NCBI RefSeq assembly: GCF_000613845.1
Contig: NZ_BAJT01000001.1
Coordinates: 62,001 to 126,000 of the forward strand
DNA from: Asaia astilbis JCM 15831
GTDB lineage: Bacteria; Pseudomonadota; Alphaproteobacteria; Acetobacterales; Acetobacteraceae
DNA length: 64,000 nt
Reading direction: 5' to 3'
The notes beneath the pieces were generated by a model. That model worked only from the letters and a program-made list of their open reading frames with translations. It had not been told where the DNA came from and made no database searches. Positions 8,416 through 18,209 of this stretch are shown here, piece after piece (position 1 is the stretch's first letter; each line of letters begins with the position of its first letter). The position numbers and the translations under genes were made by a program.

Positions 8416-10559
8416 GGGGGTCCTGCACTGCGATCGGGAGGGTTTACCAAGGCGCAGTGCCTGAGCAGGATCAAGGCCGAGCGCCTCAAAGACGGACGCT
8501 GTATCAACGATCCCGTCCCATGCGCTGAAGCGTTGTTTGTCCAGGCCCAGATGGTGCGGCATCACGACGAGTGCCGGGTCATCATCCATAAAGCGGATAC
8601 GTAATTCGTGCCAATGTGGGCCAAGGTGACGATGGTAGAGCGCTGACAGGGCGCATTGATCAATGCACCAGTTCGTCGGATTTTCCATGCGGTAGGCCGT
8701 CACGATGTAATCATGCAGCTCATTTGCCAGGAGAGGGAGGCGTTCAGGCTCGCCGAAATAAGAAACCCCCGCACCGAAACCCCAGGGTTCACCCATCGAC
8801 TGCACGCCCTGACGGTCGAAAGCATACAGTCTGAAACCGTAATCGAAACTGGTTCTGAGTGTCTCATACTGGCTCAGGAAGTCTCTCGGTATAAGCGCAT
8901 CCATGTCGCAGGTCAGGATGGGACAGTGGGTGCGTCTGACAATTTCGGGCATCATGAGATAACGGACGCATGTGAAAGAGGCCGCATCTTCATAGCTCAG
9001 AGAGCCATGTGCGAAGCCGAGGCTTACGTTGCTTTCTTGCGCCTCCAGCGTGGCTCGGCAGGATTCGAGAAATTCCAGTTGTTCAGCGCTGGGTCTGACG
9101 ACGCCGAGATAGAGATGGATCGCGCCCGGGGAGGCTGCGGTGTCCGCCGCTTGAACAAGAGAAGCGATGAATTTCGGGATGAAGCGGAAGTAATGCGTAT
9201 CACATCCTGCGACGATGCAGAGATCGGGTGATGTTGTCCTTACGGGGGCAGCGCGCCATGTCCAGCTGGCCAAACTCAATGGATTGGGATCTGGTGCAAT
9301 CGTCGTTTCTGTAAGCCACGAAAACACGCCCTGGTTGAAATGGATGAATTGCATCCCCGACCGCAAAGCGTGCTTGCGGGCTTCCGTATAATGGAGATTC
9401 GCGGCGTCCGGGTCGCCAGCAAGCCATTTTTCGTGTCCTCTCAGGACAGAAAGGGCGTGTGACTCTCCATTCAAGGCAGTCTCACGAGCCAGAAAACGGT
9501 TGCGATCAGATTGTGGGCATTTTTGCCAGTGATCCTCGAGTGCCCAATAATATTCTTGCTTCAGGTGATGAGCTGCCTCTTCAGGCAGATTTCCAGGAAT
9601 GAGCGCCCGGTTGAAAGTATCGTCGAACTTGAAGAGAGGCTTTGCCCAGTGATCGCGCCAGAGTGCAAGCTGGTTCAGTTCGCCGGTCTGGACCAATGCC
9701 AGGCAGTCTCGGATCGTCTCTTTGTCGAGGCGGTCGGTCGCGGAGGATAAAATGGCCCTGCTTAGGAGGGCGGTGCTGCCCTCAGTGTCCCCTGCGCTTT
9801 TGGCGACAATCGATTTGGCCCAGAGACGATCTGCCTCGACCATGGCTCCCTTGAGGGCATCAAGGCAAATATGCGCTTCAGCGAAGAGATCGAGAAGGGT
9901 GCAAAGCCGCGCGAGAGCGTAAAGATGAGCCGGCTCGTGAGGTTCGCCCAAAGTCAGCGCGACCTGTCCCGGGAGATCTTCCCACCGCGCCCAGACCGGA
10001 AAAGTGGGTCGGTCGGCGCCCGTGTCACAGGCTGCATGGACTGATGAAATGGCGTCGCCGACTGTCTCATTCGGCCAGGGCGTCAGGGTGCACTCCGTAG
10101 GAGAGTGGCCGATGGCTCCGGTCTCATCAGTCGTGAACCCCGCAGGATCGAAGCCGGTTTCGTCAAGTTGGAGTGCAGCTTCCCACAGGCGCCCTTCTGA
10201 CACGCGAAGCTCCTGACCGATCCTGGTCCGCGAAGCTAAAACATCGAGAGTGGCCAAAGCGCAGTCGGGAGAGGAAGAAAGAACTCCCATCGATCGCAAT
10301 GCGCGCTCAGACGGAGGCTTAAATCGGGATCGCAGGTCAGGTAGCGATCTCCGGAGCGTAAAGCCAGGGCGCGGACTGGATCTTGGGACACTCCAGTAAT
10401 CACCTCGAGGCAGTCCGGCCCATCCGAGAGCGTTTCGTGCTGGTCGAGGAGTAGAGGAGAAGCACGTCCTGTCATGACGTCGCTCACCGATGCCGCAAAA
10501 AGACGGGTCTTTTCGTAGCAGAGTATGGTCCCGTGCCAGGAAAGGAGGAAATGGGTCAC
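8404..10559 (-). CDS. Large GT-A-like (nucleotide-diphospho-sugar transferase) protein, frameshifted near 10275
   Basis: A protein of about 718 residues after correction. The C-terminal half looks like a GT-A glycosyltransferase: IVAGCDTHYFRFIPKFIASL opens the domain and ILTCDMDALIPRDF supplies a DxD-type metal/sugar-nucleotide motif. The middle region is helical and TPR-like (LYALARLCTLLDLFAEAHICL; NGESHALSVLRGHEKWLAGD). The first about 100 residues lie in another frame beginning at a GTG at 10559 (THFLLSWHGTIL) and rejoin at DRWEFFLPLP/DCALATLDV near 10275, where one base seems to be missing. Sugar donor, acceptor and pathway are unknown. It overlaps the convergent small membrane gene by 12 bases. 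Confidence 0.65.
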
Positions 10560-10616
10560 TCGTAGAGCACTTTCAAACCGGACGCTTCATGTCTTCATCC
10601 CAAGGATGTTCGGATC

Positions 10617-10913
10617 TCACCCCGCCAACACCACGTCCATCAGACCAGGAAAGCGCTCATCAAGATCGACTTTGCGGAGTGAGTTGAAATGCTGCACGCC
10701 CTGGATGCGGGTCTGCAGTAATCCGCTCTCCCGAAGTACCTGAAAATGATGCGACATGCTCGATCTGGGGCGATCCCCAAGCAGTGCGGTGCAGCTCGCC
10801 TCGGGAACCGAACCGAGGTGTTGAACGATTTCAAGACGGATCGGATCGGCAAGGCCCCGCAGAACTCCGAGAAGGGTCAAGCTTTCTAGAGAGGGGTGGT
10901 CGTATTCAGCCAT
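10617..10913 (-). CDS. ArsR-family transcriptional regulator
   Basis: A 98-residue winged-helix repressor. The order LRGLADPIRLEIVQHLG, then RSSMSHHFQVLRESGLLQTRIQG is the ArsR recognition helix and wing. The only cysteine is in ASCTALLGD, so a classical thiol metal site is not evident and the signal may be a different compound. It is divergent from the old yellow enzyme gene with 122 bases between, where an inverted repeat is found, so it probably controls that gene and itself. Confidence 0.85.
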   Translation of the reverse strand: MAEYDHPSLESLTLLGVLRGLADPIRLEIVQHLGSVPEASCTALLGDRPRSSMSHHFQVLRESGLLQTRIQGVQHFNSLRKVDLDERFPGLMDVVLAG

Positions 10914-10986
10914 CTGCGTCGTCCGGTTCCGAAAAAGACGGGGGAGGGGTTGTCATGAGACGAACGCATCCCCATTCCTGATATAG

Positions 10987-11002
10987 TTCGATAAAAGTCG
11001 AA
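10987..11002. promoter_or_regulatory. Candidate ArsR operator
   Basis: TTCGA (10987-10991) and TCGAA (10998-11002) form an inverted repeat separated by 6 bases, in the gap between the ArsR gene and the old yellow enzyme start at 11036. The arms are short, so this is a suggestion from position and symmetry. Confidence 0.35.
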
Positions 11003-11035
11003 TTAAACCCCACGGGTTCATGAGGACACTGCATT

Positions 11036-12111
11036 ATGACAACTCTGTTCGATCCGATCCAGCTCGGTGCCATCGACGCCAAGAACCGGATCCTGATGTC
11101 TCCGCTCACCCGGGCTCGCGGTACGCGCGAGCATCTGCCGACGCCGATCATGGTTGAGTATTATGCGCAGCGTGCCAGCGCAGGTTGATTATCTCTGAAG
11201 CGACCGGCATCAGCCGAGAGGGACTGGGTTGGCCTTATGCGCCGGGTTTGTGGTCGAAAGAGCAGGTTGAAGCATGGAAGCCTGTCACCCAGGCCGTGCA
11301 CGACAAGGGCGGCAAGATCATTGTCCAGCTCTGGCATATGGGCCGTATGGTGCATTCCAACGTCACGGGGCAGCAGCCGGTCTCCAGCTCGCCGACGACA
11401 GCACCCGGCCAGATGCATACCTATGACGGCAAGCAGGATGCCGAGCAGGCGCGCGCTCTGACGAAGGACGACATTACACGGATTCTGGGTGAGTATGAGG
11501 TCGCGGCCCGCAATGCGATCGAGGCAGGGTTCGACGGCGTTCAGATCCACGCGGCGAATGGCTATCTGATTGATGAATTCCTGCGCGACAGCACCAATCA
11601 TCGCGACGATGAGTATGGTGGTTCGCCCGAAAACCGCATCCGCCTTCTGCGTGAAGTGACCGAACGCGTCATTGCGACAATCGGCGTGGAGCGTACTTCG
11701 GTTCGCCTTTCCCCGAATGGTGACACACAGGGCTGCATCGACAGTGCTCCGGAAACCGTTTTTGTCCCGGCGGCAAAGCTCCTGAACGATCTGGGGGTCA
11801 GTTTCCTCGAGCTTCGTGAACCGGGACCGAATGGCACTTTTGGCAAGACCGATCAGCCCAAGCTTCATGCCGAAATCCGGAAGGTCTTCAAAAATCCTCT
11901 GGTATTGAATCAGGATTATACACGTGAGGAAGCGCTGGAGACGGTTGCCGACGGCACGGCTGACGCGATTTCCTTCGGTAGAAAATTTATTGCCAATCCT
12001 GATCTTCCACGCAGGCTTGAAGAAAATCTTCCGATAGAAAAGGACGACATCAAGATCTGGTACAGCCGCGGTGCAGAGGGATATACGGATTACCCAGCTT
12101 ATAGTGACTGA
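11036..12111 (+). CDS. Old yellow enzyme family alkene reductase (NemA-like), frameshifted near 11187
   Basis: An FMN-dependent NAD(P)H oxidoreductase that reduces activated alkenes, N-ethylmaleimide or nitro compounds. The start ATG at 11036 gives TTLFDPIQLGAIDAKNRI, with the FMN-binding SPLTRARG motif. The frame stops at 11187-11189 after QRASAG; shifting one base continues as LIISEATGISREGLGWPYAPG and runs to the end. Family marks include VQLWHMGRM, GFDGVQIHAANGYLIDEFLRD, YGGSPENRIRLLREV and the C-terminal ISFGRKFIANPDL. Corrected length is about 358 residues, standard for NemA. Divergence from an ArsR gene suggests induction by an electrophile or metal. Confidence 0.9.
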
Positions 12112-12201
12112 TAACATTCACTTGATTGCGACTGCAAAACATTGATTTAGGGGAGCTGTTCTGTTTCAGAGAGATACATTTTGTTTCTCTCTGGAATCCT
12201 C

Positions 12202-13059
12202 ATGCGCAAGCTCTCCGTTTTTGCTGCCTCTCTTTTCTCTGTGCTCACCGTCTCTACGGCGCTGGCGGATCCGCTACCCGTCGTTGCGGTCAATCGCGAG
12301 ATCGGTCTCTCGATGGCGGGGTTGTTCGATAATCGCGTCAGCGGTGGAACGTCTACTTACACCGCAGCTCCGACTTCTTACAGCCGAGGGTATCGCTCGA
12401 CATCGCATGGCGTGAGTCGCCGGATCGGCTGGGTGCCCGGCGTTCAGGTCGATGCGTCGACGATGTTTAACCTTGGGAGAATTGAAAACCTCTACGCGTC
12501 CGCCCAGTTCGTTCTCGGATCTGGTAGCCGGAATTACAAAAACCGCTATACGACGTCGAATTCGATCTACGGCTCAAGAGAGTTCAATGACGGTGGTGGA
12601 TCGTCATCGCACTCGATCTATACACGTGGTGAAATCGGCAAAGGCTTTTTGTTGCTCGACAACACGCTGCTTCTGACGCCCTTTGCTCAAGGTGGCTATC
12701 TCACCCAAGGCGAGTATTCATACGGCGATGATGGCTCCACAACTTTTGTCGGAGCAGGGTTCAAAGCGGATTATGCTCTTACTGACCGTCTCGTGCTGCG
12801 CGGACGGTTTGGGTGGGCTGCTCTACTAGAGAGGCAGTTTATCTTCGAGAATGGTGTTCGCTCGCGTTGGGAGGGCGGCCTTGGTCTCGATTACAGGATG
12901 ACGAGACATCTCCATCTGATTGGCGGCGGTGACTATGCCTATACTGATTACGGTCATGGAACAGACCGCTGGTCATATAATGGTAATGCTTCGATTGATT
13001 CTGCATCGGCCTTTCAAAACGGTCTGAACCTTCACGCAGGGCTTGCATACCGGTACTGA
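12202..13059 (+). CDS. Probable outer-membrane beta-barrel protein
   Basis: A 285-residue exported protein. The signal peptide MRKLSVFAASLFSVLTVS ends at ALA before DPLP. The mature part is a series of alternating amphipathic strands with many Tyr, Gly and Ser, and ends in the aromatic-rich LAYRY, as expected for a barrel protein recognised by the BAM machine. The start at 12202 is preferred over an upstream TTG because it begins the signal peptide. No porin family is recognised. It stands alone, with a hairpin behind it and a convergent YdcF-like gene after that. Confidence 0.7.
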   Translation: MRKLSVFAASLFSVLTVSTALADPLPVVAVNREIGLSMAGLFDNRVSGGTSTYTAAPTSYSRGYRSTSHGVSRRIGWVPGVQVDASTMFNLGRIENLYASAQFVLGSGSRNYKNRYTTSNSIYGSREFNDGGGSSSHSIYTRGEIGKGFLLLDNTLLLTPFAQGGYLTQGEYSYGDDGSTTFVGAGFKADYALTDRLVLRGRFGWAALLERQFIFENGVRSRWEGGLGLDYRMTRHLHLIGGGDYAYTDYGHGTDRWSYNGNASIDSASAFQNGLNLHAGLAYRY

Positions 13060-13069
13060 TCCCCTCGGT

Positions 13070-13098
13070 CGGCAAGTGAGGATTTTCTCTCCTTGCCG
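13070..13098. terminator. Hairpin between convergent genes
   Basis: CGGCAAG (13070-13076) and CTTGCCG (13092-13098) pair around a T-rich loop, directly after the beta-barrel gene and just before the end of the YdcF-like gene. It may end both transcripts. Confidence 0.5.
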
Positions 13099-13105
13099 CG
13101 CTGCG

Positions 13106-13855
13106 CTAACGGCCCGCTTGCGTGGTGAAGTGTCTTGTCAAAACGGCATGGTCATCGAGAATACCCTGAGGGATTTCGACATGACCGATAAAGCCCTTGC
13201 CTCTTGGACCATAGCCTTCAGGTGTATCGTGAAGGCGTGGTATTTCTCCCAAAAGCAGAGAGAGATAGCGCTCCTCGGTCCAGGAGCCACCGGTCCGCAC
13301 ATCTCCAAGGAGAGGGATAAACGGTGGAGATGAGAAAAAGCTAGTGTGTCCGGCTTGCCAGTGGTGCCGAAAAGTAGCCTCGGTGCGTCTCTGGAGCAGA
13401 GGATCCTGAATTAGGACGATATGGTGAGGCTTTAGCCCCATTTCTGCTAATAGATCACGTGAGAATTTGGCGTTTTCACCAGTATTGGTCGAGTGCCGTT
13501 CGAGAATGATCTGGTCAGAAGGCAAGAGAGAAGCCGCAACGATCAGTTTGGAGAGCAGATCGGCTTCTGACAAATCCTTCAGGGTTTCGGCAGCACAGCC
13601 GAGACGTTCGGAGAGCGCCGCCGCGAGGGGCTTAGTGGAGTGACCGACTCCCCCGGTGATCAGAAGAAGGCAGCCATGGTGCCGCGCCAAGGTGGCGGCG
13701 TGATCGACACAGGCGAGAACTCCGTTTCCTGCAAGGATGATGAGATCGATCCGGTTCGGCGCGTCGTCAGTGTTGGTGAGAGCTAGAAACGTGGCGACGC
13801 GATCGGCGCGTTCTCCGAGGCCAGAGGCAGCAAGTTCAGGAAAGATTTGCGACAT
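13106..13855 (-). CDS. YdcF-family (DUF218) protein
   Basis: A 249-residue DUF218 protein. Family motifs are LIILAGNGVLACVDHAATLA (a Rossmann-like first strand and helix), LLLITGGVGHST and LERHSTNTGENAKFSRDLL, the conserved Asn-Thr-Glu-Asn segment. YdcF of E. coli binds S-adenosylmethionine, but its physiological role is not settled, and the substrate here is unknown. The start ATG at 13855 follows AAAGGAG at a good distance. It lies downstream of metH on the same strand with 137 bases between, so co-transcription is possible; a link to methyl metabolism would be speculation. Confidence 0.8.
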   Translation of the reverse strand: MSQIFPELAASGLGERADRVATFLALTNTDDAPNRIDLIILAGNGVLACVDHAATLARHHGCLLLITGGVGHSTKPLAAALSERLGCAAETLKDLSEADLLSKLIVAASLLPSDQIILERHSTNTGENAKFSRDLLAEMGLKPHHIVLIQDPLLQRRTEATFRHHWQAGHTSFFSSPPFIPLLGDVRTGGSWTEERYLSLLLGEIPRLHDTPEGYGPRGKGFIGHVEIPQGILDDHAVLTRHFTTQAGR

Positions 13856-13992
13856 CGCGATCTCCTTTGGGGGTGGTCGCCTCTCTCAAGGATTCTGGGC
13901 TGCAGCAAAGCCCGCATGCGGCCCTTCGTGGTCGAGCGGTGTCAGAAAGCCCCCTTCTCGCATTCCGCTCTCGGTTCGATGACACCCCGCCG

Positions 13993-16900
13993 TCAGACCG
14001 TGAAATATTTCGCCCGAGGGTTGAGAATGACGAGCGCCGAGGTCGATTGCTCGGGGTGAAGCTGGTATCCGTCCGAGAGGGAGACGCCGATACGCTCTGC
14101 ACCGAGCAGCTTGAGGATCGGTTCCTGATCTTCCAGTCTTGGGCACGCAGGGTAGCCGAAGGAATAACGCGAACCGCGATAGGACTGGGCGAGCATCTTC
14201 TCCATGTCCCGGTCATCTTCGGCGGCGAAACCGAGCTCGGCCCGGATGCGTTTATGAGTGTATTCGGCCATCGCCTCGGCCATTTCGACCGAAATTCCAT
14301 GCAGATAGAGGTAATCCTGATAGCGATTGGCCTCGAACCAGTCGCGCGCGAGATCAGAGGCTTTCTGACCGACGGTGACGACCTGCAATCCGATGACATC
14401 GCGCTCTGACTCATTCACGTCACGCACGAAATCCGCGATGCACTCGCCATCCTCACGCGGCTGGCGGGGCAGGGCGAAGCGCGCAGCTTCGGTCACACCA
14501 TCTTCTTCGAAGAGGACCAGATCATTGCCGTCGCCTGCGGCCTTCCAGTAGCCATAAATCGCTTGCGGTTTGAGGATTTCCTCCTCAGCGCAAAGGGCCA
14601 GCATCCGCTTCAAAACAGGGCGCAGCTCCTGCTTGGCATAGGTCATGAACTCGTCGAGCGACCGGCCCTGCTTTCTGAACCCCCACTGGAATTGATAGAG
14701 GGAGCGTTCATTCAGGAATGGCAGGACAGCTGCCGGGGCTGATTCCACCACGCGTGCACCCCAGAAAGGAGGGGTTGGGACGGGCACAGACCCGGCGACG
14801 CGGGCACGGCGTGCGCGCGCCTGTTCAGGGTCGATCGGCGTGAAGCCGCGTGTTTCTGCGATCGCGGGTGCGCGTTCTGTCTTGCGCTGACTTTTGCCAG
14901 CACGACGTGTCTGGATCGCCGTCAGATAGTCGTCGAACTGGTTATTGACGACCTTGTCCATGAGCGACAGCCCGTCGAAGGCGTCGCGTGCATAGGCGAC
15001 GCGTCCGGGCGTCTCGTTACCGTAGGAGCGCGCGCACTCTTCTTCCACATAATTGCGGGTCAGTGCTGCGCCGCCCAGAAAGACGGGGACGTCGATGCCC
15101 TGACGGGCCATCTCTTCCAGGTTCTCACGCATGATCACGGTGGATTTGACGAGAAGGCCGGACATACCGATGGCATCCGCCTTGTGCTCGCGCGTGGCCG
15201 CAATCATGTCTGCCAGAGGCACCTTGATACCCAGATTGATGACGCGATAGCCGTTATTGGTCAGGATGATATCGACCAGATTCTTGCCGATATCGTGCAC
15301 GTCACCCTTGACGGTAGCGAGCACCATTGTGCCGCGCGCCTGACCCTCAACACGCTCCATATAGGGTTCGAGCCACGCCACAGCCGTCTTCATGGTCTCC
15401 GCTGACTGGAGGACGAAAGGCAGCTGCATTTTGCCCGCGCCAAAGAGTTCGCCCACGACTTTCATGCCGTCGAGCAGGACGGTGTTGATGATGTCGAGCG
15501 CTGGCATCTCTTCCATGGCAGCAGCGAGATCGTCTTCGATCCCTTTGCGATCCCCGTCGACGATACGATCTTTCAGGCGTCCGGCTGGCGTTTCGGCGCG
15601 GCGCTTCTGAACGGCGTCGGCGGCTTTGCGCCCCGCGAAAAGTTCCAGCAGTTTCTGGAGTGGGTCGTAGTCTTCGCTGCGACGGTCGAAGATCAGATCC
15701 TCGGCGACTTTGACCTCCTCGGCAGCAATCAAATGCAGCGGGCGTATCTTGCTGACATGAACGATCGCTCCCGTCATGCCCGCTTTAACAGCATGATCGA
15801 GGAAGACCGAGTTCAGAACGGCACGGGCCGCCGGGTTGAGGCCGAACGAGATATTGGAAAGACCGAGAATGATCTGGATATCGGGGAAGCGCTCCCGGAT
15901 CAGGCGAATGCCGTCCAGTGTCCAGACACCGAGCTTGCGATCGTCTTCAACACCGGTGGCGATGGTAAAGGTCAGCGGGTCGATCATCAGATCGGATTGG
16001 GGCAGGCCGTGCTTCGTGCAGGCGAAATCGACCAGACGCTCCGCGATCCGAAGCTTGTCTTCTGCCGTTTTGGCCATGCCGACTTCGTCGATGGTCAGCG
16101 CGATGACCGCCGCACCGAATTTGCGTGCCAGAATCATCCGGTCTTCGGCGTGGCCTTCGCCATCCTCGAAATTGATCGAGTTGATGATTGGCTTGCCGCC
16201 ATGCAGTTTGAGCGCGGCTTCAATGACAGGCGTTTCGGTCGAATCGATGACCAAAGGCGCGTTCACTGAGGAGGTAAAACGCGTCACGACCTCGTTCATC
16301 TCGGCGATTTCATTGCGCCCGACGAAGGCCGTGCAGAGGTCGAGCGCGTTGGAGCCTTCGGCTGCCTGCTCTCGCCCCACAGCGACGCATCCATCCCAGT
16401 CGCCGGCTTCCTGCAGCTCACGCCATTTCTTCGAGCCGTTGGCGTTGCAGCGTTCGCCGATTGAGAAATAGGAATTTTCCTGACGCAGAGGCGTCTGGCT
16501 GTAGAGGCTGGCCACAGAGGGCACCCAGTGATGCAGACGCTTGACGGGCGCAGGGCGGTGGCTGGTGCTGCCCCCACGACGACGCAGCATTTCGTCCAAT
16601 GCCTGAATGTGAGGGGTAGACGTACCACAGCACCCACCGACGAGGTTCAGCCCGTCTTCCGTGATGAAACGATCGACCCAGCTCGCCATCTCTCCGGGGG
16701 TGAGGGGATAGTGCGTGGCACCATTGACCAGCTCGGGCAGGCCCGCATTAGGCTGGATCGAGATCATTCCCGGCCAGTTTTCGGACAGCCATTTGACATG
16801 CTCGGCCATTTCCTGCGGGCCCGTAGCGCAGTTCATGCCGATCAGGGGGACATCAAGGGCGTGGATGGTCGTGGCCGCCGCAGCGATATCCGGGCCGACC

Positions 16901-17499
16901 AGGAGTGTTCCGGTGGTCTCGACCGTCACCTGAACGAAGATCGGTGCGTCTGAGCCGAGTTCGCGGCGTGCGGCTTTGGCGGCGTTGACAGCCGCCTTGA
17001 TCTGAAGCGTGTCCTGACAGGTCTCGATCAGGAAGGCATCGACACCACCATCGATCAGGCCCCGGCATTGCTCAATAATTCCGGCCTCGAGCGTGTCGTA
17101 ATCGATATTGGCAAGGCTCGGCAGCTTAGTGCCGGGCCCGATGGAGCCGACAACGAAGCGATGGCGACCGTCGCTGAAGGTTTCCGCGGCCTCGCGCGCC
17201 AGCTCTGCCGATTTGCGATTGATCTCTCTTGTACGGTCCTGCAACCCGAATTCGGCGAGGGTTACGATCGAGCCACCGAAGGTATTGGTCTCGACCATGT
17301 CGGCCCCGACCTCGAAATAGCCGCGATGGATTTCACGGATTAGTTCGGGTCGTGACAGGGTGAGGATCTCGGTGCAGTTTTCCTGCCCCCAATAGTCCCG
17401 CTCCACCTCCAGATCGAGCATCTGGATGCGTGAGCCCATGCCTCCATCGCAGAGCAGAACATGGTCGCGCAGGGCATCGAGCAGATGGGGGCGTGTCAT
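13993..17499 (-). CDS. metH: Cobalamin-dependent methionine synthase
   Basis: Transfers a methyl group from 5-methyltetrahydrofolate through cobalamin to homocysteine. The 1168-residue product has all modules: the homocysteine domain with zinc ligands in GMNCATGP and VGGCCGTSTPHI, the pterin-binding domain (FSIGERCNANGSKKWRE, DPLTFTIATG), the cobalamin domain with GDVHDIGKNLVDIIL (the His that coordinates cobalt), and the C-terminal reactivation domain ending SFGYPACPRLEDQ and STSALVILNPRAKYF. The frame stays open to 17664, but the product of that extension is not family-like and ATG 17499 gives the normal start TRPHLLDALRDHVLLCDGGMG. No cobalamin or SAM riboswitch could be recognised in the 145-base leader. 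Confidence 0.97.
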   Translation of the reverse strand: MTRPHLLDALRDHVLLCDGGMGSRIQMLDLEVERDYWGQENCTEILTLSRPELIREIHRGYFEVGADMVETNTFGGSIVTLAEFGLQDRTREINRKSAELAREAAETFSDGRHRFVVGSIGPGTKLPSLANIDYDTLEAGIIEQCRGLIDGGVDAFLIETCQDTLQIKAAVNAAKAARRELGSDAPIFVQVTVETTGTLLVGPDIAAAATTIHALDVPLIGMNCATGPQEMAEHVKWLSENWPGMISIQPNAGLPELVNGATHYPLTPGEMASWVDRFITEDGLNLVGGCCGTSTPHIQALDEMLRRRGGSTSHRPAPVKRLHHWVPSVASLYSQTPLRQENSYFSIGERCNANGSKKWRELQEAGDWDGCVAVGREQAAEGSNALDLCTAFVGRNEIAEMNEVVTRFTSSVNAPLVIDSTETPVIEAALKLHGGKPIINSINFEDGEGHAEDRMILARKFGAAVIALTIDEVGMAKTAEDKLRIAERLVDFACTKHGLPQSDLMIDPLTFTIATGVEDDRKLGVWTLDGIRLIRERFPDIQIILGLSNISFGLNPAARAVLNSVFLDHAVKAGMTGAIVHVSKIRPLHLIAAEEVKVAEDLIFDRRSEDYDPLQKLLELFAGRKAADAVQKRRAETPAGRLKDRIVDGDRKGIEDDLAAAMEEMPALDIINTVLLDGMKVVGELFGAGKMQLPFVLQSAETMKTAVAWLEPYMERVEGQARGTMVLATVKGDVHDIGKNLVDIILTNNGYRVINLGIKVPLADMIAATREHKADAIGMSGLLVKSTVIMRENLEEMARQGIDVPVFLGGAALTRNYVEEECARSYGNETPGRVAYARDAFDGLSLMDKVVNNQFDDYLTAIQTRRAGKSQRKTERAPAIAETRGFTPIDPEQARARRARVAGSVPVPTPPFWGARVVESAPAAVLPFLNERSLYQFQWGFRKQGRSLDEFMTYAKQELRPVLKRMLALCAEEEILKPQAIYGYWKAAGDGNDLVLFEEDGVTEAARFALPRQPREDGECIADFVRDVNESERDVIGLQVVTVGQKASDLARDWFEANRYQDYLYLHGISVEMAEAMAEYTHKRIRAELGFAAEDDRDMEKMLAQSYRGSRYSFGYPACPRLEDQEPILKLLGAERIGVSLSDGYQLHPEQSTSALVILNPRAKYFTV

Positions 17500-17644
17500 G
17501 ATGGCAATAGGTCTCGTTGTCAGGATCAGGCTTGAGCTGCCGGAAAAGCTGCAGCAGCCTGTTTTTTTCAGAGGGAGCCGCTCCTGTCCAGAGCAGCCTT
17601 CGCCCTGTATGCTCCTTCTGCGCCCGCAAGAGAGAGGAAATTCC

Positions 17645-18016
17645 GTGCGAATCCCCCTGTTCATCCAGGAAGAACATGAGGCTTTCTCGCCCCTCCTGGG
17701 CGGGCAATCAGGAAAGGGTGTCTTGCTGACGGTCGACCCGGTGGTTCATGAGGATGCGGGTTCCTGGTTGTTGCGACGCAGGATTAGAGCGGGGAGCATC
17801 TCTCGTCAGGCGGGTCATGGAACGAGCTGTCGCTGCTGCGCAGGACGGGACGAACTTAACGCTGCGCTGCAGGAACTCTTTCTTAATCGGGTTCGGGGGA
17901 ACGGTCCTCAGTTTGCGTTCGTGGTGATCTGCTGTGCTGAGGGTAAAAGGGCTGAAATCAGGCAAATTTTGGAAAGTGACGTTATGGTCAGGGCACGTTA
18001 TGACACTCAGATGTAA
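17645..18016 (+). CDS. Small conserved-looking protein of unknown function
   Basis: A 123-residue product beginning at a GTG behind GAGAGG at a spacing of 7 bases. It reads RIPLFIQEEHEAF, LLTVDPVVHEDAGSWLLRRR, a cysteine pair in GTSCRCCAGRDEL and AALQELFLNRVRG. The CRCC segment might bind metal. The GTG start lies divergent from metH, with 145 bases between. I do not recognise the family with confidence; the good ribosome site, codon pattern and length argue that it is real. Reading the frame upstream of 17645 gives sequence without protein character. Confidence 0.6.
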   Translation: MRIPLFIQEEHEAFSPLLGGQSGKGVLLTVDPVVHEDAGSWLLRRRIRAGSISRQAGHGTSCRCCAGRDELNAALQELFLNRVRGNGPQFAFVVICCAEGKRAEIRQILESDVMVRARYDTQM

Positions 18017-18209
18017 TGTATTTTTCGAGCGGATGCCCTAGGAATTTACACAATAGCTGCTACGGAATATGAAGAGTTCTAAGGCGTAGTTTAGCGATTT
18101 CTATGACTCGCTACAAAAACGAAATCCTCGCTCTGCAAGAGGGAGGATTTTTGCGCTATTCGAGCAGGCTGAAGGTTGAGCGGCTCAGTGGGAAATAAGA
18201 GGAAGCTTC

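Noticed and set aside
11161-12117. Minus-strand open frame opposite the old yellow enzyme gene
   Set aside because: It mirrors a well-supported gene and has no family motif.
17590-17680. Possible cobalamin riboswitch near metH, from the string GAGGAAATTCCGTGCGAATCC on the plus strand
   Set aside because: It lies on the strand opposite metH, lacks the B12 box and other conserved helices, and is better explained as a ribosome-binding site plus GTG start of the small gene at 17645.
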